A DNA stretch of 64,000 nucleotides from Chrysophaeum taylorii (taxonomy: Eukaryota; Sar; Pelagophyceae; Pelagomonadales; Pelagomonadaceae): NCBI GenBank assembly GCA_029834535.1, contig JAQMWT010000681.1:1-64000 (forward strand). The letters run 5' to 3'. Positions 1 to 12,197 of this stretch are shown piece by piece. The translations under genes were made by a program, and so were the position numbers. The notes under the pieces were generated by a model that saw only the letters and a program-made list of their open reading frames with translations, made no database searches and was not told the origin of the DNA. The stretch's first letter is position 1. The number at the start of each line of letters is the position of its first letter.

Positions 1-766
1 AGAGAACGCCAACCGACAAAAAAATCACTTACTATCTACGCCTTTGGAGCAACGTATACGTTCACTGCTTCCGACACCCCGCGACCGGGACAGGTCCACT
101 ATATCTGGGGGCCTTTATGGGTTACTTGTGGATAGTCCAAGCCCTCCCCAAGTTGGCNCCNCTACCACCTATGGCACCGCCATACAAAACCTCGTGTCCA
201 GATGCGCTCTCGTGATGCCTGGCTGCCTTACCTACAAGGCCACCGACAACTCTTTTCGATTACAAGGATTATCTTTTTGCTCTGGAAGATCACCACCTAT
301 CTCATAGTCGCTATATAGGGTACCTTCGTGGAAGTGACCGCAAACTCGGCTCTAAAACCCACTCCATGCTTGCTCCATTGCCAACCGTCCGAGGGTATGC
401 CAATATTATTTTAACTCGACCCTCGCAACGGGAAATTACGCTACCCCACTCGACCGGAGTTGATTCGTGCTAACAACCACACCAAACAACAGAATCTTTC
501 CTCTTGTCTCTACGCCTGAGCCTTTGCTGTGACATGCTCAGCAATGCTCTGCCTGCCGGTACGTACAGCACTCTGTACAAGCACCTTTCGCTCATCGTCG
601 CCGATATTAATCCCGTATGTTGGACCCTACATTCCAACATACTGCTGCTGTGACGAAGAAATCCTATGTATCCATTTTCATGACCGTTGACCAAGCCCCA
701 CCACGTGCAGCACAGATACCTTTCTTTGGCACAATCTTTTATGATGTCTATTTCCAGCAACTGCTT

Positions 767-787
767 GACCGAAATGTCGTTAAACTA
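767..787 (+). repeat. Short recurrent motif, copy 1
   Basis: Copy of a 21-bp word whose core is ACCGAAACGTCGTTAAACT, here with one change (AAATGT). It is followed within 5 bases by a 9-bp-stem hairpin (tatcttcgt/acgaagata). Function unknown. Confidence 0.6.
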
Positions 788-1079
788 TATATCTTCGTCC
801 TACGAAGATACTCTCGCTACTTTCGATAATGAGGATGCCCTCCAAGTGACCCTGCTGTGCACCAGGATGACGACGCACCGCCTTCCACTGCCTAGACACC
901 GAACTCACGTTCGATGTTCGCGCAAACGGCACACTCCCGCTCATCCAATTCCTCGTAAGTCCTCGCACACGGATCCACCGAATATCTCAATGCCAAAGAA
1001 CTTCCACCGGGCGCATCACTGCCCGACAACGTCGCTGCCAAGGCCCCCAACGTACTTGCTCGCCCTGGATTCTCTGCTT

Positions 1080-1640
1080 CTGACATACCATATCGCGACT
1101 TATGCACCGACTGCATCGCACACAACAAGCGCCACCCGCACAAGCATTTCAATGCGACCAAGCCTTCTTTGAGCAAACCACAAAGCCAAAGCCGTGAAGT
1201 CTTTGCGTGCGACGGCGGCTATGTGACCATCCCATCCGAATGGGAGGCTTCACACATATCATCGTCTTCAAGGAACTCATTTCGAAATTTCTCTTGGTGT
1301 ACTTTACACGCACCACCAACGCCACGGAGTTCACTCAAGCTCTAGATTTGTGTATGACTTCTGTCGTACACCTCAACGTGCACATGCGCACCCTCTACTC
1401 CGATGCATTCAAGCCTTACTTTAGCCAGCACATTACCTCCCCGTACCGCGTCGATAAGGGCATTCAACTCATTGCCTTCCCGCCGTACATGCACCACTTT
1501 AACTTTGAAGTTGAGTCTGCCATCGGTTTCATCGCCTCCGCCTCCTCAACTCGCCTTCGTTCTCTCCTTAATGCTCACTATCGTGGCGCCAAGATCGTGG
1601 AGCCTGCTTCATGTTCCCATGGGCGGTGATACACACCGTT
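1080..1640 (+). pseudogene. Copia integrase remnant (element A)
   Basis: A zinc-binding CxxC pair (LCTDC, about 1100-1114) is followed by an Asp in a CDGGYV context (Asp codon at 1212), a second Asp in LYSDAFKPYF (about 1393-1422) and a Glu in FNFEVES (about 1500-1520). Order and spacing match the integrase of element D (52380-52800), where the corresponding motifs are MDVSYP, SSDAFSTF and FAENIIKE. A frameshift near 1225 separates the first Asp from the rest. Integrase would insert retrotransposon cDNA in the nucleus. The copy cannot give one continuous protein, so it is dead. The family call rests on motif order and alignment by eye with D. Confidence 0.65.
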
Positions 1641-2229
1641 CAAAGCTACCTAACCTTCTCCCGAACGCCACGCTCGAGCGCATTCATCATGCTATTCTGA
1701 GTCCGCAACAGCCTACCTCTACAACCAACTCAGCACTCCCCAACACGAGATGCTCAAGATTTTTTGGCGCTGAATGTTACCTCCTATTGGAGCCCCAACA
1801 CAACTGGGAACCGTGCCGCCGCAAATATCTGTATCTCTGTTGCGCCAACGCGCAAAACCCGCTCGTCTCCCCACGCGTCGACCATCTCGCTGACGTCGTC
1901 CTCAACCCTGAAAACGGACAAATTCGTGTTTCGTCCAAGCTGCAATTCCTCTACATGTTGCAGCATCCTACTCCTGATCCTGAATTAGCTCCTCCGCCAC
2001 ATGCTCCTTCCGCGCCTTTCTCGCTCACACCCCACACCACTATGCAAGATCATGTCATTCAGAGGGGACACAAACTCATCATCAGAGGGGGCACTCCCCA
2101 CCTCCTTCAGCTCCTCCTTCTTCGTCCCCTACTCCGGCCTCTTCTCCCTCTTCTGACGCTACCGCCGACGAATCTGGCTCTATGTCACCGCCGCCCTTGC
2201 TTCCTTCTTACAAAGACCTTTTTGCACAA

Positions 2230-2925
2230 GATGACCTCATTCTTGTTCCAGGTTCCAAACAGCCCTAACACTCGCAAGGCCACTTCTATGAAAACTATCC
2301 GAGCCCGGTACAAGCGTCTACTATTGGTGCTTACAAAGCCGCTGGTGGCAAGCTCGCCGATTTCCGCTGGGATCTTCGCCACCACTTTATTACGTTCAAG
2401 TCTTCCGCCCTTCATCTCCGTGGTGGTATCCTCTGGTCTGCTATCTGCTCAGAGGGGGAACATGCGTTGTTAGCTCGTCTTCTTCTCCCGTTGCGCACTG
2501 ACTTACTTGCCCGCTACCCGCACGTCGATGGTTACTTCGCCCACGCCAAGTGCGCATCCAGCATCCCAGCTGCAACCTTTTTAACTGCTGATGGTTCACC
2601 TACGTGCCCTATTCCTCAGCCCCTTTTATCTGCGTTCACTGAACACGCTGCTGCCTTCGGCACTTCTTCCTTCCAATATGCACTTCCGTACCTGGCGCCG
2701 ACCAGCTTTATTGATCACAACTCATCCGAGTTTGGCGCTACTTCTGCATCTCTGGCTGACTTGGAGGAATACCTTCTGGTCTCTACAGAGTTTATCACCC
2801 AGGTCTTACGTACCGACCCTACTATCCATATCCAACTGGAATCTGCCCCTACTACTCCTACCGACGCTGTTTCCGCTTATCCCGAAGTTGCGCACTGCCT
2901 CGACCGCAACGTCGCTAAACTATAA
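2230..2925 (+). pseudogene. Pol linker between integrase and RT (element A)
   Basis: An open stretch of about 230 codons (final ATG-initiated part 2467-2925) lies between the integrase and RT remnants, where other elements in this window have a long poorly conserved linker. It contains no catalytic motif that I recognise. It ends in the sequence CLDRNVAKL, which is the translation of motif copy 2. The 600 bases before it (1640-2230) are Ser/Pro/Leu-rich in every frame and look like decayed linker. Assignment is by position only. Confidence 0.4.
2902..2922 (+). repeat. Short recurrent motif, copy 2
   Basis: Variant of the 21-bp word with two changes (CGCAACGTCGCT). It overlaps the stop codon of the preceding open frame. 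Confidence 0.55.
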
Positions 2926-2934
2926 TTCACCAGC

Positions 2935-3672
2935 CACTGTTGATCCTGACGAATTGACGAATATAAACTTAAGTGCCTCCACGGTTTGTCGCCTGAAAAC
3001 AGACACGCCTACCTCAAGGCTATCGCCAAGGAACTCCACGACATTATCCGCTTTGGCTGCTTCAAACTTTCCTTACCCGACGGTGTCTCTCGTCCTATTG
3101 ACAGCAAGATGGTGCTGAAGATTAAAACAGACTCTGCAGGCAAATACGTTAAGCACAAGGCTCGCCTCGTACTACGTGGCTTCCTAGCATCTCTTGGCGC
3201 CGATTTCTTTGGTACCTTCAGCCCCATGGCCACTATGACCGCAATCCGGGTACTACTAGCGATTGCAGCATACAAGCAATTGCCTGTTTACCATGCAGAC
3301 GTCCCGAACGCCTTCGTTCAGTCTGACATCGATGCCAATGTCTATGTTCAATTACCAGACGGCATCAAGGTTATCGACCCCGATGACGCTAAGTACAAGG
3401 GCCGACGTCTACCGAAACTGCCGAAGTCACTTTATGGACTTGGGCAATCACCACCCCGTTGGAACAAAGAGATAGACGGCTTCTTCCGTAGCCTTGGTTA
3501 CAAACGCCTGCATTCGGACTCTTGCCTATATGCTCGAGTATCCGCACATGCTAAGTTCGTCGTATGCAGTCTGTCTGTAGACGACATTGTTATTGTGTCC
3601 AATGACGACCCTCTTCGTACTGAACTACAGGATGCCCTCCACAAACGGCATGCGTGTGTGTCGCACATCTGA
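2935..3672 (+). pseudogene. Copia reverse transcriptase remnant (element A)
   Basis: RVT_2 (copia-type RT) is recognisable. It starts with an SPENRHAYLKAI segment and continues through KHKARLVLRGF, the conserved FSPMATMTAIRVLLAIAA block, HADVPNAFVQSDID (first catalytic Asp region), LPKSLYGLGQSP, and the active-site box LSVDDIVIVS near 3570-3600, equivalent to YVDD. The frame breaks near 3645 and part of the thumb appears deleted before the next domain (TSDGSISLDVQAKLDEL in another frame). RT copies the element RNA into cDNA in virus-like particles. The core is unusually well preserved relative to the rest of this element. Confidence 0.85.
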
Positions 3673-4722
3673 CGGTTCCATTTCTCTGGATGTGCAAGCC
3701 AAGCTGGATGAACTCTTCGCTGATCACCCAGTCTTGCAACAACTGACCCCGCTTAAATATCCTATGTCATCGTCCTTCAAGTATAAAGATGGCACTCCCA
3801 GCTCTGAAACAGAGTTGTACATCAATTCGCACTTTGCCACCCTCCTTGGCAAGCTGGTGTTCATGCAAGTTGCCTGCAGACCTGACTTCTCGCAGGCCTT
3901 GGGCAGATGTTCGCGTGGTATGCATGCACCTACGTATGTTCACGTCCAAATGCTAGAGCATTTGCTTCGCTACCTCAAGAAGCCGGAAAACCGCTCACTT
4001 CGCCTCTGGTTCCATCCTAAAGGTAATGCCATTGAAGCTCACCTTCGCACCGTCTCCGCTAATCGAATTGATCTATCCACTGTGGTCGACTACCAACCGC
4101 AGGATGTATCTACTGGACAGTTTGACCCCTTAGTTGCCATGGTTGACGCTGACAATGCCCCTTCCTTAGCACAGGAAGATAGGAAATCTACCACCGGGTT
4201 TGTCTTCTATCTTTTCAACTGCCTTATTGGTTGGAAAAGCAAACTTCAACCGATTGTCTCCTGCTCAACTCACGAAGCTGAGTTGATTGCCCTCAGTATT
4301 TGTGCTGATGAAGCTGTTTGGCTACGCAAGCTGCTGTTGGAACTCTCCTTTGTCGTCAACCCCATCTTCTACGTCAACAATGCTAATGGTGAGAACACCG
4401 CTGACCCTGTTGACTTCGATGACAATGACAACCCAATTGCTGAAGATATGCGCTTCATCAGAAGCCTACCTCTTTTGTCGACAATGCTGCCGCTGTTCAC
4501 ACCTCTAATAACCCAGATGGGTCCTCTCGATCCAAGGCACTGTCGACTAGATGGTTTAAAATCCGTGAGTATATTTCGCTACAGAAAATACGAGTCCATC
4601 ATGTTCCCGGCAAGCTGAACGTGGCGGATGGCTTTACAAAACCACTTGCTGCTGAGTTCTCCACTTTTCGTTCTCTACTCGGTATGCATCATGCCTCTCA
4701 CGACAATCCTTTACAGGATTGA
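3665..4722 (+). pseudogene. Copia RNase H remnant (element A)
   Basis: The frame continues through the RT connection region (HFATLLGKLVFMQVACRPD) into a typical copia RNase H: VDADNAPSLAQEDRKSTTGF, then WKSKLQPIVSCSTHEAELIA, ADEAVWLRKLLLEL, and after a frameshift near 4440 the diagnostic end TRWFKIREYI, VHHVPGKLNVADGFTKPLAA and RSLLGMH. The stop is at 4720-4722. RNase H degrades the RNA of the RNA-DNA hybrid during reverse transcription. The frameshift and the upstream damage make it non-functional. Confidence 0.88.
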
Positions 4723-4739
4723 AGATACCTAACTCTAGT

Positions 4740-4760
4740 GACCGCAACGTCGTTAAACTA
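4740..4760 (+). repeat. Short recurrent motif, copy 3
   Basis: Variant with CGCAACGTCGTTAAACTA, 18 bases after the RNase H stop codon. Confidence 0.6.
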
Positions 4761-6770
4761 TCCCTGGCCTTACCTTCTCTTGCCACAATTTTTTTGTACA
4801 CGGGCGAGTGTTGTTCATGTCTTCTTGACACTCCCGTGGCCGTGGCATCTCTCCAGTCGTTCGAAGGACAATTCCACGCTCGCTCTCCACGGCCGAGCCT
4901 TCTCCCAAGTTGGTTCAAAAGCGACAACCCATAACCACTGTCACTCCTACTACCTCCCAGGCTGCTACTGTCTCACCGACACCAGCTGAACCTGTTTTTA
5001 CTACAATCCCTAACACTCCAGGATGGCCTCAACATGGATTTTACCCTGATTGAACGAGGATTCTCTCTTTTGAGAGCTTCCGTACTCCTGCTACGCTCTT
5101 TCTCTCTTCTGTTATGCGAGCGGAAATCTCTACGGCACTCAACTCGATATATGAATCTGCTGACTCTTTACTGTTTGTGGAACTAACGACAGTCATATCC
5201 ATGCGCCTACCCATTACTACATTTTGGGAAGCTGCTCCTGCTATTACTTCTATTGGCTGCTACAGAGGCCCCAAACGTGAACGTTTCATCCTGTCATCCT
5301 ACTGTACGCAAGCCTAGACGATTTGGGGCAGCCTACATTTCTTGCTTCTACCACATATATTTCGAAGTCACAAGCACCTAGTGAACTCCTTACTGAAGTG
5401 CTGAGTCACCTCAACACAGATGACCACAGGAAGAATGGTCATATCCCCATCTCAACTATCACCACTAACATTTTGTTGTGCTTGTCACAACACCGATCAG
5501 GCGCCCACAACCTAACGTATGTGCACGTAATGCTACTTCCTTCCAACCCTCCTGTAATGGGTGCTCAGCTGGTCATATACGCGCAACCATCATACGCACG
5601 TATCATTTGCCAAAGGAGCTACATATTTTCTTGAACAGCAATCTAACGCAACACTCGTCACTTGCTCATTTAGTCTTATCAGCAACCGATGCAGCCACAG
5701 ACTCCACTACTCAATTACCACTGGCACTGGATCTTCGGCTTATTACTCAGATGCACCTGGAGCATCTTAACTTTCTTGTAACGCTCGAGCGAACACAGGC
5801 TCGTAAAACTCAGGCTATGTTCAAACCCACCAAATACCACCATGTGATTCATACTGTTATCTGATCGCGTGTACAACATCTTAACAACTACGCATCATCC
5901 TCTGATGATACAGAACTGCCATCACTCCGGGATGTAATGTTCGGCCACACTTATGTTCAGGCAGAACATTAAGGCTTCCTGCACCCCTTTTTTTTAACGT
6001 TGACCGAAACGTCGTTAAACTACTCACACTCCACGCTAGACGCTATTCTGGAGATATCTTCGCCACCGTTACCTACGCCTTCTGCTTCGCTTGCTGATTC
6101 CGACTTCTTGTGCCAACAAGTCGACCAACTCCAGGAAACACCTCCCTGGAGAACCAGCTCTTCCATCGTACAGCCAACGCCCACGTGTTACTTATACACT
6201 GTACAAGATCACAGAGCTGTTGTCTCGCTTAATACTCACCGCTCATGATCAACATGCTACCAACTACTCCTCCCCGGACGATCACCTCCTTCATCTACGT
6301 GACAAGTTGCTCTCATGCTTCAGAGCATTCCGCCCGCTCTCATGTGAATCTGAAGACTCTTCTATCTTCGTTCTTCGTTCGCCAAGTCCAACCTTTTCTT
6401 TTTGGAAAACCAACAGGACACCTTTCAACTAGATTCTCTATCGCCATCCATACTGAATGCTCTACTTGTACTCGCCCTTCTCTTGGCACCACATCGTTCA
6501 GCTATTGGTGTTCACCACCTTACAGCAGAAGCTGACGATGATTAATAATCCTAAAACACTGTCTGTTGTATCTGTGTTTCTTAATGTTCTGTTCAAAAGG
6601 GTCAAATCGACTCTCAGTTCCACCAAGTTCAAGTCCAAGTCCTAAGACCCTTCTATACTCTTGATGCTTCGTATGTGACCTCTGTGACCATCAAGACCGT
6701 ATTCCTTCCTTTTTTTTTCATCATCATCTTTCTCAAGAGATGCTCTACAGTCGCACCTTGCGCTTAAGAC
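4760..6770 (+). other. 2 kb with no defended gene; possible gag-like relic
   Basis: No long open frame. Short open stretches at 5114-5317, 5323-5634 and 5478-5864 translate into Thr/Ser-rich peptides. One (5478-5864) holds a CNGCSAGH segment that resembles half of a zinc knuckle, hinting at gag-like origin, but this is weak. The region is pyrimidine-rich and includes runs of T near 5985 and 6710. It lies where an element should only have a 3' untranslated region, so it may be a second, very old insertion. Confidence 0.3.
6002..6022 (+). repeat. Short recurrent motif, copy 4
   Basis: Exact copy of the consensus ACCGAAACGTCGTTAAACT, preceded by a T run and by AACGTT. Confidence 0.6.
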
Positions 6771-7080
6771 ATCTCGAGGGGGTGCAGAGAAATCTGCTGC
6801 CTCTTACCCTTATCCGTCCGTTGAGAACGTGATCTCTTCCTTACCCTTCTTCTTCCTTTCTACACAATCAAATAGTCCTCTGATTTGTGCCTACGCTCAT
6901 CATCATGGTCTAGCGCGTCCCGAGGTATGTAGCACTATACAATTAACCTTTCTCGTGTAGTACTAGATGCTTCCTGTCGTGTTCTGAGGATATAGGGAAC
7001 ATAACCTTTCATTCCCCGAATTAACCTTCCAGACGTTCACGATGAGACGGGATGGTTTCCCAGGTGACTTACCACTGCTT
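6771..7080 (+). other. Putative polypurine tract and 3' LTR of element A
   Basis: A purine-rich tract (CGAGGGGGTG, 6774-6783) is followed by about 300 bases without coding potential, ending where gag homology of element B begins (about 7081). This is the expected place for a polypurine tract and a 3' LTR. The partner LTR would lie left of the window, so the borders cannot be verified here. Confidence 0.35.
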
Positions 7081-7085
7081 GCTAA

Positions 7086-8217
7086 ATGCTCGGCACCTTC
7101 GATCCGCCGTTTCAAATGCTCTCAGAACAACAAACCATCCTCGAACATGCCGAAACCATGATCTTGAACAGACATTATTCGTCTGACACCGTCGACGACC
7201 CGCGCACCCGTCAATGGCACCGCGCAATTGCCCGCATGTTCCAGCAACTCAAGTACACGTACCAAGATATCCTATTCGTTCAGAGCGGTTCTATTCGGCA
7301 TCTCTATGACTCGCTCCTCGCGCTGTCTCGTCGGACCAGCCACTGCATCCCAGGTTCTCCTCATAAAGACCTCAGGGCTCTCACCATCGCCGACTATTCG
7401 GATCACGCTTCTAATCTCCCGTAACACATTTATCTCCCGGATAGTGATACTGAGTCCCCCCCCCGATGATGAAAAGAGTGACCTCGTCGTCGACGAACAC
7501 GGCCCGCATCCCTCTACTCACGATGCGTCCGATGACGAAAATCATACACGCAACCTCATGACGGACACTCTTGATGCTCTCGTTGGCGACTCTGTGGATT
7601 TCGAAATGCATTACGGGGATACCCAGCGCCACAACAAGTAGAAACAACACGACCGCCGTGGTCATGACAAACCTGGGTCTATGTCCACTTTCGACGACCG
7701 TGTCATTCCTGGCTTAAACGTCGTCCCACATCACGACCCGCTCGTTCTCCTTCCACGCCCGCGCGCAAACAGCTTCTACAGTGATGAGGGCCGCAAACCC
7801 GGTGACCGCCATAGGCGTGACGAGCGAGACTCTCAAGCGAATCGTTTCTTCTCACGTCAGCCCCGGCGTTTCCGTGATGAAGACCCACCCGATCGAGGAC
7901 CGCACCCTCAGCCCTCGGGCAAGCTGCCGCCTGACATCGTTTCCAAAATCATGCGCAAAGCCGACAAGCTCTCCGAACTCAACAAGAAACCCCGAAATGG
8001 TCGTCGCGACAACCTTATCGCGAAAATCATTCGAGGAGTCCTGGCTCTGGCGGGCGGCAACAAAGCTAAAGCTGAGATAGCCCAATCCTACCTCACGTGC
8101 TTCGCCCGAGATCCTGGAGAAGACCCAGTTGACACGGAGGCCGCCATTCATGCGCCTCTTGCAGGCGATGAGTACGACCACGATGACGACGGCGATGACG
8201 ATCCGTCAAATTCATGA
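7086..8217 (+). pseudogene. Copia B gag, C-terminal part
   Basis: 7086-7424 aligns with the middle of the element X gag (shared stretches such as HRAIARM versus HRSIARM, and TIADYSDHAS versus TLADYSDRAS). A frameshift near 7415 moves the frame to 7415-8217. A stop at 7639-7641 interrupts it before STFDDRVIPGL, which is STFDNRVIPGL in X. The C-terminal part is basic (DRHRRDERDSQANRFFSRQPRRF) and then acidic (EYDHDDDGDDD). Gag would form the virus-like particle and bind RNA; no zinc knuckle is visible. Not functional. Confidence 0.7.
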
Positions 8218-8395
8218 GCCCTGTGCGGGCGGCTCGTACACGCAGTGCCCCACCCCACGAGCCCACACTTCTTTAGCATCCCCGCCACTCGTAGCATCTC
8301 CCGCTGCACGTAGCTCTCCTCGGCGGCCTTCTAGCTCAGTTCCAATCTGTAGTAGTTCCCTCCTTAACTCCCTCGGTACCCCTCCTCCAGCCGAA

Positions 8396-8640
8396 ATGTC
8401 TCTCAACGACATCCCCATTTTGTGCTTCACGTCTTCCATCGACCCTATGTCGCTCAAGCATGAACACGCTTTCAAGACCACCAAGCTTGTCGCCATCTCT
8501 GATACAGGCGCCACCTTCAACGTTGGCCACCCTTCGTCACCTCTTATCATTAAGGGGTCCCACCCCTGTTACGATGTCACAGGCTTCCACATCGGTCGTG
8601 GTCACCAAGATTGCACTCTCCCTGCTTGTGGTTGCAGACG
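8396..8640 (+). pseudogene. Copia B aspartic protease
   Basis: The stretch starting at ATG 8396 reads into AISDTGATFNVGHPSSPLII. DTGA is the retropepsin catalytic triplet, followed by the hydrophobic flap region. The frame then breaks near 8640 before VTKIALSLLVVADARNPDTG, which continues in another frame and in element X is joined directly to the protease. The enzyme would cleave the polyprotein. The copy is separated from its neighbours by frameshifts. Confidence 0.65.
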
Positions 8641-10850
8641 CTCGCAACCCCGACACGGGACTTGTGTATTTCGCGCTAGTACTTCTGTTGGATGACTTCC
8701 ACGAGGACCTATTTCTCCCGTCATGTGCAACTGGCCACGTTTTCAAGAGCTCATTTTCGATGCACCTTCTCCGTACGTCCCTTACGGCACTCAAAAGTCA
8801 CCCGCACTTGCTGCTCTGCCCCTGAACTATCGGGAACTTGACGCTTCAGCCGCTGTATTCACATGCGAGAAATCACAAAACGGGCTTATATAACTGCCCC
8901 TGCGGCCCTCCTCCCGCGAGTTCACGAAACTGCGTTCGTTGATCACGCACAACACCTTCTCGTTGTCCCGTGATCTCGGTCACATCCAAGCAGTTGACCC
9001 CAACCTCCGCAAACTCGCGCGTTCTGACCTCCCGTCCTCACTGTTCATGCAACAGCCGGATGATTCGCCGCACATGATGCTCTCTAGGGCTGCCTACGGC
9101 GATATCAACGGCACGCCTAAGCCCCGTACACTGGCGCTGATTTGCACCGGTGTCTCCACTGCAGGCCCCTCCCTCTTTCGAAACAACCAGACCTCCGCCA
9201 AATTCCGCGATATCTCGGTCTGCGAAGTCCCTCCTTCGACTGGCTCGACAGCGTTTCGGTCCTGACATCGTCACGTGCCCCAATGCCACGCTCATTCCAC
9301 GAATCGTTGCGTCTGGCAAGCTCAAGGTCACTGCCGACGTTACTGTGCTGTCCACGGAATGCACGTCTGAGTCCTCGCTCAAGGATCTTAACCGCTACCC
9401 AGACACCAAGACGGCCTGGATGTTCCGCTCCGACCTGCGATTCCGCATCGCACTGGCACTCCACTCCACCCGTATTCTTGAAGAGATGACACCACCCTCA
9501 ACGACGAATTTTGAGCATTTCGAACATGTGCTCGCCAAGCCCGCAAGTTCGGGTTTTATTCGTCCGCGCCCATATGTGACGCTGCCTCCGTTGGCGCACC
9601 CATCTCCAAAGTCCGATTGTTGGCCATCCATAGCACGACTCCGCTCCCACCTCTGGACATTCCTCGCACGTCTGGACTCTCCTCCTGTGTGAAACCGCTC
9701 CAACCACTTCTCCTCGCGGACAAAGCTGTCCCCCCCATGCTCGTAATTCCACGCAACGGCATCTCCTACTCAGATGCTCGTCTGCCGTGGATATCCACTC
9801 TGACCCCTCAGCGCCACGCCTTCTTCACCGCCCAGCGGGCACATCGATACCCTGACGATGTTGTGGTCCCTCCACATGCAAATCACCTATTGTCCATCTC
9901 TCGCATTGCCACGCGCTCAGCGCCTGTGACAGGGGGGTGAGAAAATGCAACACAGAAGGTCCAACTCCAACACAGTCACCACTCTAGGACTGGACAACGA
10001 CTTGTGTTCACTGCCTGCTATTATGCAAGCATCATGTCGGCTATCACATCTAGCACAAAAGCATGGTCGCTCTTACGAGAAGTTTTCTTGGACGCCGGAA
10101 TCAACGCTGGTTTATTCGTTGTACGTTCTTCGCAGGAACAACTTGAGTTGACCACACCCGAGTATAGCCATCTCGAACCTCAAGCGATTGTTACTCCAGG
10201 ATTCTGCACCGGCGGTCAGCTGACTATTGTGCCACTAAGGAATCCCGCTGGTCAACATACGCGAAAAGCCTATGGCAAGCCATTTACGTTATGCGGATAT
10301 GAAGTGTCACAGGTCAACACACGCCAGGGATACATCGTCTCTGCCCTGGCGTGCAGACCGAAACTCCCTGAGATGGGCGACCTCTCGTCAGATCTGAGTC
10401 TGAGAGTAGCTGAATTGGTCAATTTGCAGAATCCTGATGCATTCTCGCTAGGCTACCAGAAGATGACCATCTCCTGAAAGAACCTAGCAGCACGTTGTAC
10501 TCTCAGCTGCGAATGTCATTAGCTCATCGTGACGGCCATTACGAGTTACCTGAGAAGCAGACCACGCTAGGTCTACGCACCTACTTACCCTCTGGACTTT
10601 CACGCACGCTCACTTCCGATGGCAACCTGCTCATACGCAGCTCTAGGCAATACAGATACATCGCACGGGAAGAAACTGCGCGTATTTGCACGCCAGACGA
10701 CTGAGTCCTGCATGAGCGATTCTAAAATATGCCACCCGGTCGAGTGTTTAAGGAGCAAGCCTCAATGATCGCTCCTCCGCAGCTTTTAGCAATTCACGTG
10801 TCGATTCACCGCGTGACGCCCAAATACGCCGTGTCGTGTGATATCACAGA
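8620..10850 (+). pseudogene. Divergent C5-methyltransferase-like domain (element B)
   Basis: Homologous over its length to 58845-61330 (-) of element X. Readable blocks: TLALICTGVSTAGPSLF (about 9130-9180, place of motif I), ISVCEV (about 9213, motif II), LSTECTSES (about 9348, motif IV; the Cys is kept but PCQ is not), ILEEMTP (about 9475, motif VI, ENV changed to EEM), then, after ~1 kb, YRYIAREETARICTPDD (about 10655-10705, like motif IX) and FKEQASMIAPPQLLAI (about 10750-10795, like motif X). At least four frameshifts or stops. Known DNMTs use the Cys of motif IV as nucleophile; activity cannot be inferred here. The domain call relies on order, spacing and the parallel with element D, so it is an inference. 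Confidence 0.55.
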
Positions 10851-10959
10851 CTTCGTGACAGCACAACAAGAAAGCCTAAGCTCCGAAGTCGAGGACTTGG
10901 ACAAACTACTCACCAGTGCCGACGTAACAGTAGCCTGTGCCGACCAACTCATGACAGTC

Positions 10960-12197
10960 ATTGGGGATTCACACAGCCACTCTGCGTTTACCGCCGCCAT
11001 GGTCAAACGTTTCAAGAAAAGGCCACCTTAACAGATGTCCAATTACAAGATCAAAGCTCTTCGATTCACTCCTGATGCGGCTAAGACCAAAACCGCAGAC
11101 TCCGTCCCGACCCCCGACTGGCCTCCTGAGTTGCCTCCGACCCACGCTGGATTTCCCGCTAAGCACTTTAGAGTGTGTTGGTACCGCTCCATCTTCCTGC
11201 ACACGCCAGACTCAATGGAACGCAACATTCGAGCTAAACCCATTTCTGCGACTTACAGCCAGGTGATTCTCGATATCTGCGATTATTGGTTCCGGACGAC
11301 AGAATGGCAAAATACCTGGACAACTTACCGTGGTCCAATCACCTCGAGACGTATGCGCCAAACGAGCTCAGCTTCGGACAGGTCCTAGCTATGGATGTGG
11401 CAGAGTCCACGATGCCGCCAGTCTATCGCCATTATTCACACCTATATGTTGTGGTGTGTGTTAAATGCGACTTCGGTGTCGTATACCCTGCGAATCGCCT
11501 TGTCCCAAAAACCGCTCTCGCCGCCATTCTTTACGGTGTGAACTTGATGAAAGCTAGATATGACGTACGAGTACACGAGTCGTGCTTGCTGACGCTGCCA
11601 AAAAATTCCAAGCTCATGAACTGGATATCATGAAGACCGAGCTCTCATTTTAAAATTGAGACTCTTGGGGGCCATCAGCTGCATTTCATCGGGCGTCTAA
11701 CCAAACGAGCAACCATGGCACAGGAAGGCCTCCGAGGCAAGGCGGTTAAAGGGCACCAAGTCGACCCTTCGACTTACCGGGTTTTCTCTAGCCTGTTCTA
11801 CAGCACCGTGCACATCAACACCGGACGCGACTCCTTTCATGTCGTGAACGTGTTGCTCGCACACCCACATCAAGTACTGTCTCGTCAGGAGGAGATGAGC
11901 TCACAGCTCTATCCTTTCGGCTCCTGGGTACTGGCCAACAAGCCGCACCGTAACGAGCGTGAACCCAAAATGGTACGCGGCGTCTACCTCGAAAGTGTTC
12001 ATATGCTCCCGCTGTCTGCACTTTACATCGCCAATCACCGCGAGTCCCGAGTACAGATTGCCGAATGCGGTGACATCATCACCACTGGGCAATTCCAAGC
12101 CGAGGACCTCCGCCCAGACTGGCGCAAGTACCGCGCCCAGCCACTGGTGAATCAAGCGACCAGTGTCAATAAGTTACTGGACGATCCGCGCGTATAA
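10960..12197 (+). pseudogene. Copia B integrase
   Basis: Collinear with 57798-58814 (-) of X. The N-terminal HFRVCWYRSIFLHTPDSMER segment, the catalytic-core start LAMDVAEST with the first Asp retained (about 11386-11412; it is Gly in X), the YSHLYVVVCVKCDFGVV strand, and a C-terminal STYRVFSSLFYSTVH region through to 12197 can be read. The second Asp and the Glu lie in a damaged stretch around 11580-11700 with a frameshift at about 11640. Integrase inserts the cDNA in the nucleus. Dead copy. Confidence 0.6.

Larger units (their letters stand above)
1..7080 (+). mobile_element. Copia element A, decayed, 5' part outside window
   Basis: Integrase, Pol linker, reverse transcriptase and RNase H of a Ty1/copia element can be read in order on the plus strand, but in several frames separated by stops and small indels. 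The left end, including gag, protease and 5' LTR, is beyond the window. The first ~1 kb has no recognisable domain and holds two N bases (158 and 161). Base composition and codon use are more T-rich than in element B. The right end falls close to 7080, where sequence homologous to the gag of element X resumes, so A probably inserted into B. The exact LTR borders are not defined by a repeat inside the window. Confidence 0.8.

Noticed and set aside
44-307. Short ORF near the N bases
   Set aside because: It spans two undetermined bases and has no domain; cannot be supported.
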